This document shows positions 45,389-56,929 of a stretch of DNA of 64,000 nucleotides, piece by piece. The translations under genes were made by a program, and so were the position numbers. Source of the stretch: Bimuria novae-zelandiae CBS 107.79 (lineage: Eukaryota; Ascomycota; Dothideomycetes; Pleosporales; Didymosphaeriaceae); assembly GCA_010015655.1 (NCBI GenBank), contig ML976757.1, forward strand, positions 1 through 64,000, given 5' to 3'. The notes under the pieces were generated by a model. That model did no database searches. It had not been told where the DNA came from and saw only the letters and a program-made list of their open reading frames with translations. Every line of letters begins with the position of its first letter. Position 1 is the first letter of the stretch.

Positions 45389-46050
45389 CTGCCGCAAGTC
45401 TCCACGTAGTGCCCTCCTTACAAACTCCGCCCAGCGCCCGAAACATAACCGTCGCTTTCTTCCCCTCTTCCTCCTCCTGCGACCCAAACAACACTTCCTC
45501 CGCCCTCACCCTCACCACCTCCACCATCCCCGCACCCTTCACCTGTTTCGACGTCTCCTCCCTCTTCTCTTCCTCCAACACAACCGGCTTCTCACCCGGC
45601 GATACGCCCTTCTCCAACCCGGACGAACTGCCCACGCCCAACGGCGTATACTGGTCCGTTGACGGTCTCGATAACTACGACGCCAACGCGAACTACACGC
45701 GCGTGAGGTACGAGTAGAACTCATCCACGGGTAAGGTAGAAGTAGGAAAAGATGCGCACTGGGTGTTCTACATGTATGCGTTTGAAGACTGCATGCAGCT
45801 GGGCGGCGACGATTTTGATATGAAGGACTATCCGTGGTTTGAAACTAGCTGCCAGACGAAGGAGGGCGGCCAGTGTAGGGAGGTGCCGAGGACGATTAAA
45901 AGTCTTGCATTGAATACCGCGGAGAGGTATGATGTGAGGCATGGGGGGTGCGAGACGTGGGCATATCTGGGGAGCGGCGCGGGACGCGTAGGGGGGAAGG
46001 GGCTGGGGATGGTCGTGGCGGTGGTCACTGTGGTGGTTTTGTTGCTGTAG
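45389..46050 (+). pseudogene. probable GPI-anchored or secreted surface protein, interrupted
   Basis: A frame clear from about 45389 encodes ARNITVAFFP...SCD, a Ser/Thr/Asn-rich region, PNGVYWSVDGLDNYDANANYT and a second half with paired Cys (FEDCMQLGG, ETSCQTKEGGQC, HGGCETW). It ends in a Gly-rich segment and a hydrophobic tail (MVVAVVTVVVLLL), as in a GPI-anchor signal or single membrane helix. A TAG at 45715-45717 splits it, again explained by CAG to TAG. The 5' exon with the secretion signal is not resolved. No family is recognised. Confidence 0.5.
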
Positions 46051-46954
46051 CCTCCGAGGGAGCGACGGAATGGACGGTGGAGAGAGTACGTGGTATGATG
46101 TGAGGCGTTTGTGTATGCGTTCGTGTTCGTGTTCGTGTTTACCTATACCCAGGATGCGTTGGCGTGTTCGATACGGTTGTGTGTCGGAGATGGGGAGTAA
46201 CTTTCGAGAGAGTAGGTGCTGTAAGCAGCAATCTAGTCGATATCCGTGGACGGCAGAGTCCAATATGTTCGATAGAGCTGAGCACTGCGACAGTAAGGCT
46301 GAGACATCCAAAGCGCTTGCGGTGCTCATTGTAGAGCCCAACGCGCTGCAAGGACTCTATGTAGTATCGAATCATCACAGGTCGACACCCACTCCTCGCA
46401 TCGAAATCTCGCATCGGGCACACCGTCGCATGGTTGTCCATTCATGGTTTGAGTAGAGTAGCGCAACGGGGCGTCTACAACGCCGGAGCCAAACCGTTGC
46501 CCTGCGGCATCTCGGTCAGATTCGAGATAGGCAGACGAATCAGAAAGGGTAGGCAAGGTAGCATTATCTACCGGATACAAGACCGCCATGCACTCCCACG
46601 GCACATATTCCAAACTGACAAGGCGCCACTAGCGGATTTCCGCTCGGGGTGCTTGAGTATGTAGCTGTGCAAGCGTATACTCGCGCCTGGTTTTCCACTC
46701 TTCATTTAATTTTTTCTTTCTCCATTGGGATGGTTGTTTCTGTGAGGACGAAGAATTTCTTGAATATTTTCCAATCACTTCATTCCGTGATCTGGTTGGC
46801 CAGACTCGCCTTGATTGCGCCGCGGTGCAAACTGAACAGTGGAAACACTGGGTGAATCGACGGGTAGGAGGAACTCTGTGTGCGTCTCTTTCACTGCCAA
46901 TGGCAAAGCTGATGGTCAGATAGCTTAACTCTCCGCATCGTCATCTTCAACCCA
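46051..46954. other. about 900 bp without a supported gene
   Basis: Short overlapping frames on both strands without motifs or splice support. This marks the right limit of the damaged gene zone. Confidence 0.45.
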
Positions 46955-47173
46955 ATGACTCCTCGGGCGCAGGACGTGCTCACCGTGGTGCTGCTCGTGC
47001 TGGCACTTCTAGCGGTGATGATGCTCGTCGTGGCCTCGCCGCTGGCGATTGTGCTTTCGGTGGCGAGCGTTGCAGGGTGGGAGTGGAGGGCGCAGATTGC
47101 GGGGTGGGTGCAAGCGGGATGGAGTGCGGTTGGGAGAGAGGAGATGATGAGGCGGAGGGAGGGGAGAGAGTGA
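46955..47173 (+). CDS. small membrane protein, hypothetical
   Basis: The ATG at 46955 opens 72 codons. Residues about 9-46 are strongly hydrophobic (VLTVVLLVLALLAVMMLVVA...), enough for one or two membrane helices, and the tail is basic (REEMMRRREGRE). There is no homologue I recognise. Frame length alone is weak evidence in GC-rich sequence, so treat it as a candidate. Confidence 0.35.
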   Translation: MTPRAQDVLTVVLLVLALLAVMMLVVASPLAIVLSVASVAGWEWRAQIAGWVQAGWSAVGREEMMRRREGRE

Positions 47174-47729
47174 GTAGGGGGCTGGTATCCGACAGTTTGG
47201 ATCTTTGGCGCTTTTCAATCTTGATTACATGCACATGTTGTAATATCAATCGAAATTTCAACGTGCGGAACACGCACGTGTCCCATGTCCCAATTCACTT
47301 GCACACCCTTTCTTTAAGGCCTCGATTCGCAGAAAGATGGCGCGACGTCATCGTGTAGGACGCGTGAGAAAACGCGTCAAACACGTCCAAACCGACGAGA
47401 CAATGTATCTAAAAGCTCAGCGAAGGGCGTATGTGGAGAAAAAGAACGTGTTGTTCATGCTCAGGTGTGTTTGTGGGGAAGGATGAGGCGAAGAAGGTTG
47501 ACACGAACATCGAATGGTCCGTGCACGACGCGCCAAGGGTGCCTTTTACATTATTCTGCTCCACCGCGATCTCACCTCTACATACCCACGTCTGCTGCCC
47601 ACCCAACGCGCCCGATCCACCCATCTCCCGACTTGCTCAGGACCATTAACAATCGAAAGAGTTTCCAATTCGTAACTTGCGCCGAGCTGTCCTCACAACT
47701 ACACGCGGCGTCCAGCCCAAACGGGCAAT

Positions 47730-50700
47730 ATGGCTCCCTCGCGAACCCGCAATGTCGATTCCGACGGGCCTTCCACGGCCGATGTTTCCGCTAATGAGGA
47801 CGTGGAGATGAATGATGCCGAAGAGCGCGTAGACGGCTTCAACAAGTTCGGGGTACGCTCGCATCCATCCATCGTTCACCGCAGCGGGCCTTTTTGATGA
47901 AGGCGCGATGCGCTGCGACGTCTAACTGGCCAAACGCGCTAACTTTTGCTTGCAGTACTACCAGGAAACACCAGACTATACCGTAAGCTCTTCCGCGACC
48001 ACTCCAGACGCGCTCCCCGAATTAACCACCGCTCAGGATTCGGACACCAATCCCAACACTACAGCTAGCAGCGTAGCGGGGGACGCACCGGCAGACGGAA
48101 GAAAGCGCAGAACAGACGCATACAATATGCGCAAGAGTATATACGGCAAGAAGCACGACAAACTCGGCGCGTCAAAGGTACATCGAATTAATTCAGGCAT
48201 CGATACAACATAGGTAGCTGATATACATGGCGTTTTAGGAAGATGACACCATTCGACGGTTCCGGTACCTCCTTGGTCTCACGGACCTCTTCCGCCACTT
48301 CATCGACACCAACCCCAACCCGCGTATCAAGGAGATCCTCTCCGAAATCGACCGGGAAGACGCCGAACAGGAAAAGAAGGCCAAGGCTAGCAAGCTGCGC
48401 AAGGGCGGTGCAGCTGTGGAACGCCGTCGCAAGACCGAACAAGAAGAAGACGCCGAGCTGGTGCGCGAAGAGAAGCATGGCGGCCACAACGAGACCGTGT
48501 TCCGCGAGTCGCCCGGGTACATCCACGGCGGAGTCATGCGCGACTACCAGGTTGCTGGTCTCAACTGGCTGATCTCCCTGCATGAGAACGGTATCTCTGG
48601 CATTCTAGCCGATGAGATGGGCCTCGGAAAAACACTGCAGACCATCTCATTCGTTGGGTACCTACGCTACGTCTGCGGTATACATGGTCCGCATCTCGTG
48701 GCAGTTCCGAAATCGACCTTGGACAACTGGAAGCGTGAGTTTGCCAAGTGGATACCAGATATCGATGTCCTCGTCCTGCAGGGTGCCAAAGAAGAACGTG
48801 CGGAGCTCATCCGGGATCGCCTCGAAGACGAAAAGTTCGATGTCTGCATCACGAGTTACGAGATGATTCTACGCGAGAAGTCACATTTGAAGAAGTTCGC
48901 CTGGCAGTACATCATCATCGACGAGGCTCATCGTATCAAGAACGAGGAGTCGTCACTCGCGCAGATTATCCGTGTCTTCAACTCGCGCAATCGCCTGCTC
49001 ATCACTGGAACCCCGCTTCAAAACAATCTTCACGAACTCTGGGCGCTTCTCAATTTCCTGCTCCCTGATGTTTTCGGCGACGCTGCCGCGTTTGACGATT
49101 GGTTCTCGAACCAGGAATCGGACTCAGACACGGTCGTGCAGCAACTACACAAGGTGCTCCGACCCTTCCTCTTGCGTCGTGTCAAGGCCGACGTTGAGAA
49201 GTCATTGTTGCCTAAGAAAGAGCTCAACTTGTACATTGGCATGTCCGACATGCAGGTGAATTGGTACAAGAAGATCCTCGAAAAGGACATTGATGCTGTT
49301 AATGGCGCTGCTGGCAACAAGGAGTCCAAAACCCGGTTGCTCAATATTGTCATGCAGCTGCGGAAGTGCTGCAACCATCCCTATCTTTTCGAGGGAGCCG
49401 AACCTGGACCGCCCTACACTACCGATGAGCATCTCGTTAACAATGCAGCGAAGATGATCATGTTGGACAAGCTGCTGAAGCGCATGAAGGCACAGGGGAG
49501 CCGGGTGCTCATCTTCTCTCAGATGAGTCGTTTGCTAGACATTCTCGAGGACTATGCCGTCATGCGTGAATACAAATACTGCCGCATTGACGGTTCGACC
49601 GCCCACGAGGATCGTATCGCAGCCATCGATGACTACAACAGGGAGGGTTCGGAGAAGTTCCTGTTCCTTCTTACCACCCGTGCCGGTGGTCTAGGCATCA
49701 ACTTGACATCCGCCGATATTGTTGTGCTTTTCGACAGCGACTGGAACCCTCAAGCCGACTTGCAGGCCATGGACCGCGCTCATCGTATCGGCCAGACTAA
49801 GCAAGTATATGTTTACCGGTTTGTCACGGAGAATGCGATTGAGGAGAAGGTGTTGGAGCGGGCTGCGCAGAAGCTGCGTCTCGATCAGCTTGTCATCCAA
49901 CAAGGCCGCGCACAACAACCAGTCAAGAACGCTGCCGGTAAAGACGAGCTGCTCACCATGATTCAACATGGCGCCGAGAAAGTGTTCAAATCCCAAGGAG
50001 CCATTGGCCCTGTCTCTGGAAAAGGTGACATCACCGAGGACGATTTCGACGCGATCATGAAGCGCGGTGAGGAGCGAACGCAGGAACTCAACAACAAGTA
50101 TGAGAAGCTTGGCCTGGACGATCTGCAAAAGTTCACCTCAGACTCTGCGTACGAATGGAACGGCGAAAAGTTCGAGCCGCGCAAGAAGGAAATCGGCCTG
50201 AGCTGGATCAACCCTTCGAAGCGTGAGCGCAAAGAACAATCCTACTCAATGGATAAGTACTATCGACAGGCGCTCATGACTGGTGGCCGCACCGAAGCGA
50301 AAGGACCGAGAATTCCTCGCGCACCGAAACAGGTCATCATCCACGACTACCAGTTTTTCCCTCCACAGCTTAATGAGCTCCAAGAAAAGGAAACTGCCTG
50401 GTTCCGCAAAGAGAACAATATCAAAGCGCCGCTTCCCGACGGTCCAGAGGACGCGCTGGAGGCACGTGAGGCTGAGCAACAGCTCGCTCAGCTCGAGATT
50501 GACAACGCTGAGCCCTTGACCGAGGAAGAACAGGCAGAGAAAGAGCGGTTGATCAACAAAGGCTTCCCCGAGTGGAACAAGCGTGACTTCCAGCAGTTCT
50601 TGAACGGCTCAGCTAAGTACGGTCGGACCAATTACGAAGGCATCTCAGAAGAAGTCGACGGAAAGACGGCAGACGAGATTGCCGAGTACGCCAAGGTGTT

Positions 50701-51364
50701 CTGGAAGAAGTACAAGGACTTGAACAACTGGCAGAAACACATTGGGGTCATTGAGGAAGGCGAGCTGCGACAGCGACAGCAAGAAGAGCGGAAGGCACTT
50801 GTTGCGAAGAAGGTCAACTCGTACCGGATGCCTCTGCAGCAAATGGTCATCAAGTACACGGTGTCGACGACCAACAAGAAGGTCTACACGGAGGAGGAGG
50901 ATCGCTTCCTGCTTGTTATGCTGAACAAGCACGGTGTGGAGGGCGAGTACATCTTCGAGAAGATCAGGGACGAAATCCGAGAATCGCCTCTCTTCCGGTT
51001 TGACTGGTTCTTCCTCAGCCGCACGCCCCAGGAGATTGGTCGGCGCTGCAAGACGCTAATCGATTCGGTAGTGCGCGAGCTTGGCGACAGCGATCTGAAG
51101 AACGGTAGAGGCAAGCGGCCGCTGGATGACGAGGAGACGGAGGACGAGGAGGAGGTGCCTGTGAAGAAGAAGGCCAAGAACGGTGTTAAGGTTGGTACCA
51201 CTCTGCAATCTCTAGTACATGTAACTAACATTGTGCAGAACAAGCAGCTCGACTCTGTCAAGGCCAAGGGATCACCGGCTTCCGCGTCCACTTCTCGAGC
51301 GACCAGTGTTGGCTCAAACGGCTCGTCAGCCCCCAAGGGCAAGGGCAGGGGCAGGAAGAAATAA
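47730..51364 (+). CDS. ISWI: ISWI-type chromatin-remodelling ATPase
   Basis: Exons 47730-47852, 47956-48177 and 48239-51364 give 1156 residues. The SNF2 ATPase domain starts near residue 215 ([10 protein letters not shown]), with Walker A DEMGLGKT (about 239) and Walker B DEAH (about 344). The second helicase lobe includes [13 protein letters not shown] (about 541) and [10 protein letters not shown] (about 622). HAND (about 800), SANT (about 890) and SLIDE (about 990-1060) follow, the defining ISWI order. The C-terminus is basic with an acidic run. The enzyme slides nucleosomes using ATP in the nucleus. A possible 48-nt in-frame intron lies at 51189-51236 (TAACTAAC branch, CAG end), which would shorten the protein by 16 residues. 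No lesions. Confidence 0.96.
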
Positions 51365-52035
51365 GACGGTTGAGAAAGTCGGTGTCAGCGTGGGTGTTGT
51401 TACTCTCAATGCATTCATTCAGAGTTTGGACGGTGTTTTGGTGTAATCGGATCATGGGAAGACTACCAGGCTTTGTATTCACGGCATGGGATGGCATAGG
51501 GAGGGAGTCGTGTTTCGTCTTGTATGATTTCTGTGCGCATAATGCGCAGTATTACGGGGAAGTGGTGCAAATCTGCTAGATAGCAGTCTCATACTGTATT
51601 ACAATCCTGATTCCCCGAAAACAGTGAAGCTAGCGGCTAAGAACCTGTGGTAGTGTGCTATGCACGGGTGCCCAGTTGGTATGCGAGTCACGGGAGGCAT
51701 GCGCCACTTGCTGTGGCGGTGGTCCCGGGCGACGGGGTATCGCATTTGACCACCAATTGACGTAGCCGTGGATTTCTCCAAACTCGAGTGCCTCTTCCAC
51801 CAAGCCTTCTTTCCACCCACATCCTCGCCTTATACTTGATCTTTCCCCAGCAAACTAGGTAATCACGACCCAGCGTCCCTTCCCATCGGCCTCCCGCATT
51901 GATACCGCGCTTGCCCCTCGAAGCTTCTCGAAACGCCCACAGAGGCTCGCAGCAGTCGCAGCCACCCGTAAACACGTACGCCTCTTCCACCAAGGCTGAA
52001 TTTCACGCACACATCAACCGAAGCGCAACATCACA
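51365..52035. other. intergenic, GET3 promoter region
   Basis: Between two plus-strand genes. The pyrimidine-rich stretch at 51780-52030 with several CCACC/CTTCC runs is typical of fungal promoters; no gene is seen. Confidence 0.5.
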
Positions 52036-53171
52036 ATGGCGAACGCGGCAGTGGTCAACGACGATGGCGACGACGTCATGGAGCCGACGCTCCAGTCCAT
52101 CATCGACCAGAAGTCGCTGCGTTGGATATTCGTTGGCGGCAAGGGCGGTGTCGGCAAGACCACCACATCCTGCTCCCTCGCCATCCAGCTCGCGAAACAC
52201 CGCAAAAAGGTCCTCCTGATCTCGACCGACCCCGCACACAACCTCAGCGACGCCTTCAACCAGAAGTTTGGCAAGGATGCGCGCCTGGTGGATGGCTTCG
52301 ACAACCTGTTCGCCATGGAAATCGACCCGAACGGTAGCATCCAGGATCTGCTAGCCCAAGGCGGTGAGAGTGCCGAGGAGTCAATGGCTGCGCTCGGAGG
52401 CATGGGTAATATGATGCAGGATCTCGCCTTCTCGGTACAACCACTTTTACAGCACATACAATACAGGCATCAAGACTGACATGCAATAGATACCCGGTGT
52501 TGACGAAGCCATGTCCTTTGCTGAAGTCCTCAAGCAAGTCAAATCCACCAGCTACGAAGTCATCATCTTCGACACCGCGCCGACTGGGCACACCCTCCGC
52601 TTCCTTCAATTCCCAACTGTCATGGAGAAAGCACTGGCCAAGATTTCTCAGCTCTCCCGGCAGTTCGGCCCCATGCTCAACGGCTTCCTCGGCGCAGGCG
52701 GCCAACTGCCCAACGGCCAGAACATCGACGAGTTGATTCAAAAGATGGAGGCGCTCCAATCCACCATCTCCGAAGTCAACGTGCAGTTCAAGAACCCCGA
52801 CATGACAACCTTCGTGTGCGTGTGCATATCCGAGTTCCTGAGCTTGTACGAGACGGAGCGCATGATCCAAGAGCTGAATAGCTATGAGATCGACACCCAC
52901 TCCATTGTGGTGAACCAGCTGCTGTTCCCGAAGAAGGACAACCCATGCGAGCAGTGCAATGCGCGGCGGAAGATGCAGAAGAAGTATCTGGATCAGATCG
53001 GGGACCTGTACGAGGATTTCAACGTGGTGAAGATGCCGTTGTTGACGGATGAAGTGCGAGGGAAAGATAGGTTGGAGATGTAAGCTGTGCGCTCTGTCAG
53101 ATGGTCAAAAAGCTAATCATGTACGCAGGTTTAGCGAGATGCTCGTCAAGCCGTATCAGCCGCCGGAGTAG
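52036..53171 (+). CDS. GET3: GET3/ArsA-type ATPase, tail-anchored protein targeting
   Basis: Exons 52036-52434, 52490-53079 and 53129-53171 give 343 residues, the usual length. The deviant P-loop [15 protein letters not shown] (about residues 31-45), [12 protein letters not shown] (switch I) and [12 protein letters not shown] (about 160) are the ArsA/GET3 signatures. CEQC (about 285) is half of the zinc-binding site of the GET3 dimer. The hydrophobic, Met-containing helices between hold the client groove. The dimer takes tail-anchored membrane proteins from the GET4/GET5 complex to GET1/GET2 at the ER. Splice sites and frame are clean, and the gene is single-copy housekeeping in fungi. Confidence 0.96.
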
Positions 53172-53736
53172 GAAGCCGCCGCGAAGGACGACTTGGAAGA
53201 GGAGTACGTATTAGCAATGCGATAGAGACAAACTATCGCATGAGAGCTTGTCTAAATAGTGAACTTGCCACGCAGGGGGCATTAGATCGTAGATGGTGTA
53301 CAAATATACCCTGGCACCGAATCAACGCAGTTGGGCTATATACCCCGTTCCATCAAGCCACATAGTGTATTCAAGAACCCCTCCCTCTGTACTCAGACGA
53401 AACGATGAAGCACAATTCTAGAAATGGGCGTTGACGACGCGCGGCTACACAGATGAGTGCGAGTGTGTTGTTATGAATGCAGTACGTTCGAAGTGCCAAC
53501 GTGTGGAGGTCGATCTGGCCTTGCTTACGGCAAAATAGGGGATTTCAGCAAAAAAGATACCACCCATGGAATCAACACAACATGCCCATGGTGCATTTTC
53601 TCCGTGTCTACGTGAAGAACATAGCATGTACCACCACCGAACGTATCTACCAGCCACGCAGCGGCCGTACAGATATCACACTGTCGGTACACGCGCACCA
53701 GGCTTTCCACCTCACTTCTCCCACCTCCTTTCCTGT
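53172..53736. other. intergenic between converging genes
   Basis: 3' regions of GET3 and of the DUF2231 gene; no further gene is seen. Confidence 0.5.
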
Positions 53737-54322
53737 CTACTGCGCCTTCTTACCCTTCCCCTTCCCACTCCCCCTCCCCACCCCCATCCCATACACATAA
53801 ACCAAATGCCCCCCCAAATACGCCGCCCCCAACGTCGCTGGCACCGCCAACCCCGCACTCACAATCACATTCCCCGTCCCAGGCACAAACCCCTCCCTCC
53901 CCCTCCTAACCCACCAATTCCATGCGGCCCCGAACACAGCGATATCGTTGATCAGCGCATGCAACACGCCCGTTTGCGCTTTCTTAGAACTGAGCCCGTC
54001 GCGCGCGATGACGGGCTGGAGTTCGATCGCGCCGGTTAGGACGGCTGGGAGGGCGGTGAGGAGGGTGAGGATGGTGGTGTAGTAGGATAGTGTGGGGAGG
54101 AGCGCGGGGGGTATGGCGATGGAGAGGGTGGTGAAGGCGGTGGAGACAAGCGGCGCGGTCGCCGGCGTGGTGGAGGCGAGGTAGAGCGCGTCGAGGAAGC
54201 CGGTGAGGACGGTGAAGGTTAGGGGGAAGTGGACGGTTGCGGGGTGCGTGGGGTGGCTAGTTTGTCTTTGTTAGTGTAACTGCGATGGGGGTTGTTCTGC
54301 GGGGTAGGGGGACATACCTCAT
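53737..54322 (-). CDS. DUF2231 membrane protein
   Basis: A 5-nt first exon (54322-54318, ATGAG) splices by a GTATGT donor to 54256-53737, giving 174 residues that start MSHPTHPATVHFPLTFTVLTG. The HPATVHFP motif opening a helical bundle is the hallmark of the DUF2231 family. Four hydrophobic segments follow, with a Lys/Gly tail (GRGSGKGKGKK). The family is of unknown function, found in bacteria and in ascomycetes where members are small membrane proteins. The tiny exon is needed for a start codon in frame and is common in this family's fungal genes. Confidence 0.8.
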
Positions 54323-55223
54323 GGTGTTCTGCTGATGCTTTGAGCGGATTTGTATAAGGGTTTGATGGTATGGTGGAGGGTGGACGGGTTGAAATGGACC
54401 TGCGGCGGGCTTGAAGTATGAGAGTGCTCTGCGGAGAGCCGGGTGCTCTCATCACGGCAACGCCATTTGTAGCCAATCACATTCTGTTTGATTGCAAGGC
54501 GCTTTTACTGTCGTGAGACGGACGTCATCGATTTTGAAGAACTTCGCGAATACGCAGCTCGGGTGAGAGGTGTGGCTTGAGCTATCCGGAAGGAGCTAGG
54601 CGTACAACCGTTTGTGGCTGTGAAAAGCGGCTCAAGCTCAACCGTGATGCTCTGCATAACAAAAATACAGTTAAATGCTCCTTTCGTCCTGTATTCTCGG
54701 CCACCCCCAATACTGTCTGTATGTGCCGTAGGAGGTGCCTAAACTGGTATAGGCGTAGCATGCATCCACAAGGGAGACCGTGGCATCGAACAACATCAAC
54801 GGCGAACTAAGACTGGTTAGGAAATGGGCGAATCGCTGAGAACAATGGCCATCCAATACATCGTGCAGGGAGAGACCATATCATCCTCCGGATCATGATA
54901 CGGCAGGTGGAACTGAACCAATGCTGCAGGGCTCTTTTCAGTCATGAGTCATAGGAGTATATATTGACAATTAGGGAGGCAAAACGTAGGGACGCGACCT
55001 CACGAACATCTGAAGGAGCAAGTATAACGTGGATCAACATCTCTTCGTCGTGCTCAGTGTAACACTGACTATACTACATTGCACCAGTGGCCACGCTAGT
55101 GGCACCTCGCAAACATGACCATGACATTAGCAAACGGGAATCGTGGTAGCCCTAACAAAACGCCGGCGATCTAAAAGGGGTTGGAGAAGTGAATAAAGAG
55201 ACGTCGAGTTAATCAAAGTCGCT
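54323..55223. other. about 900 bp without a supported gene
   Basis: Promoter of the DUF2231 gene and 3' region of glutamine synthetase. Only short frames. Confidence 0.5.
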
Positions 55224-56843
55224 CTACGGTTTTGACACCTCGACGACCATCTCGAGCTCCTCGCCGGTCTTGCCCGCGGCGAAAGCGGCAACATCAGCAC
55301 CCTCAACCTTGCCGAAGAGGGTCTCGCACATGATGCCGGTGATCTGGTATGGGTCACCGTTGGAGGCCGGGCGGCGGTCCTCGAAGTAGCCCTTGCCCTC
55401 GGCGGCGACAGAGCGGGGGATACGGACAGAGGAGCCACGGTTGGCGACACCCCAGGTGAACTTGTCGTACGATGACGTCTCGTGGGCACCGGTCATGCGG
55501 AGCTGGTTGTCCTCGCCGTAGACGGACATGTGCTCCTTCTGGCGCTTGGCGAGCTTCTCCATAGCAGCCTCGATGTGCTTCATGCCGCCCTCCTCGCGCA
55601 TCTCCTTGGTGGAGACGTTGGTGTGCAGACCGGCACCGTTCCAGTCACCGGGGATGGGCTTGGGTGAGAAGGTGACCTTAACACCGAATTCCTCAGCGAC
55701 GCGGTGGAGAATGAAACGGGACATCCAGAGCTGATCGCCCACTGTTCACGTGGTTAGCATGCATGGCCACATGTATTTTAGAAAGGTGTGGAAAACGTAC
55801 TGGAGATGCCGTCGACGGGACCAACTTGGTATTCCCACTGAGCAGGCATGACCTCAGCGTTGGTGCCAGAGATGTTGATCTCGGCGTACAAGCAGGCGCG
55901 GATGTGAGCCTCGACGATGTCACGGCAGTAGACCTTGCCGGTACCAACACCGCAGTAGTATGGGCCCTGGGGAGCGGGGAAACCGTTCTTGGGCCAGCCA
56001 TATGGCCAGCCGGTAATGTCGAGCAGAGTGTATTCTTGCTCGAGACCGAACCAAATGTCGTGGTCCTTGTACTTGTTGAGCACGATGGCAGCATCGTGGC
56101 GGTAGTTGTATTTGTTGGGCTTGCCGTCGGCACCATAGGTCTCGCACATGACCAGGATGTTGTCACCCAGCCGGAAGGGGTCAGGGTAGAAGGCAACGGG
56201 GCGGAGGTAAACATCCGAGTTGTCACCGGGCGCCTGGCCCGTTGACGAGCCGTCGAAGTTCCATTCGGGAAGCTCCTCGACCTTGGTGATCTTCTTGTTC
56301 AAAGTCTAGAGCAGAGAGTTAGCACGGTTCGGGGTAGTAGATGTCAATGTCGACGTCAGTTGCGCCTTCTCTCCATGCACAGGCGAAAAGGAAGGAAGAT
56401 TGCAGGGGTGCGACTGCCCTCCGCAAGCCTATCATCGCGGGGCAACGGGTCGCTCGATAAGGGCCAAAAGCCACACACGGCGCGCACCCCGGTCGCCTGT
56501 TGCATGAGCTGATCACCTCACGTCTTGCTCTCTCTACTACTCGCGACTACTCCAAGTAGCTGCATTGTGTGCCTCTGCATCACCCATCCTGGGTGACGCG
56601 CAGTATTGGAGCCCGGTGAGGAGGGCTGGTGGAACTGGACGCAGAAAAAAAGGGAAATGCTCACCCTTGACTTTGAGCGGACGCCGTTGGAGCCGTCTAT
56701 CCAGACATACTCGGCTGTGATCTTGCCCTTCTGCGGGAGCTGGAGGTACTTCGCGAGCTACAATGCGATTAGCGGCGCACAAAGCCTGCACGCAGCAGCT
56801 GACTCACGTTGGCGGTATTGGAAATGATTGTTGATTCGGCCAT
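55224..56843 (-). CDS. GLN1: glutamine synthetase (eukaryotic type II)
   Basis: Four exons, 56843-56808, 56757-56665, 56305-55801 and 55741-55224, give 383 residues. Hallmarks in order: [13 protein letters not shown], the beta-grasp signature [23 protein letters not shown] (metal ligands), [21 protein letters not shown] (ATP-binding signature), [10 protein letters not shown] and [14 protein letters not shown]. It makes glutamine from glutamate, ammonia and ATP in the cytosol and is the key step in nitrogen assimilation. The length is slightly above typical fungal enzymes because of a longer C-terminal tail. A TATAA-type box lies 75 bp upstream of the ATG. No lesions; all splice sites are GT-AG. 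Confidence 0.97.
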
Positions 56844-56914
56844 GGCTGCGGTTTGTGAAATTCAAAGCGTGGGAGCGATGTAGGGAGCAGAAGTGGTTGG
56901 TACTGGGTACCGAG

Positions 56915-56920
56915 GTTATA
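56915..56920 (-). promoter_or_regulatory. TATA-like box of the glutamine synthetase gene
   Basis: On the minus strand the sequence reads CCTTTATAACC, about 75 bp before the ATG at 56843. A strong, TATA-driven promoter fits an abundant enzyme; inferred from position. Confidence 0.5.
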
Positions 56921-56929
56921 AAGGTGGTG

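Noticed and set aside
36000..47000. A biosynthetic gene cluster around the multicopper oxidase
   Set aside because: A reductase, an oxidase and a nearby transporter hint at one, but no backbone enzyme (PKS, NRPS, terpene synthase) or pathway regulator is present.
55763..56245. Plus-strand frame of 160 codons
   Set aside because: Antisense of the glutamine synthetase exon 3; high GC at third positions opens the opposite strand.
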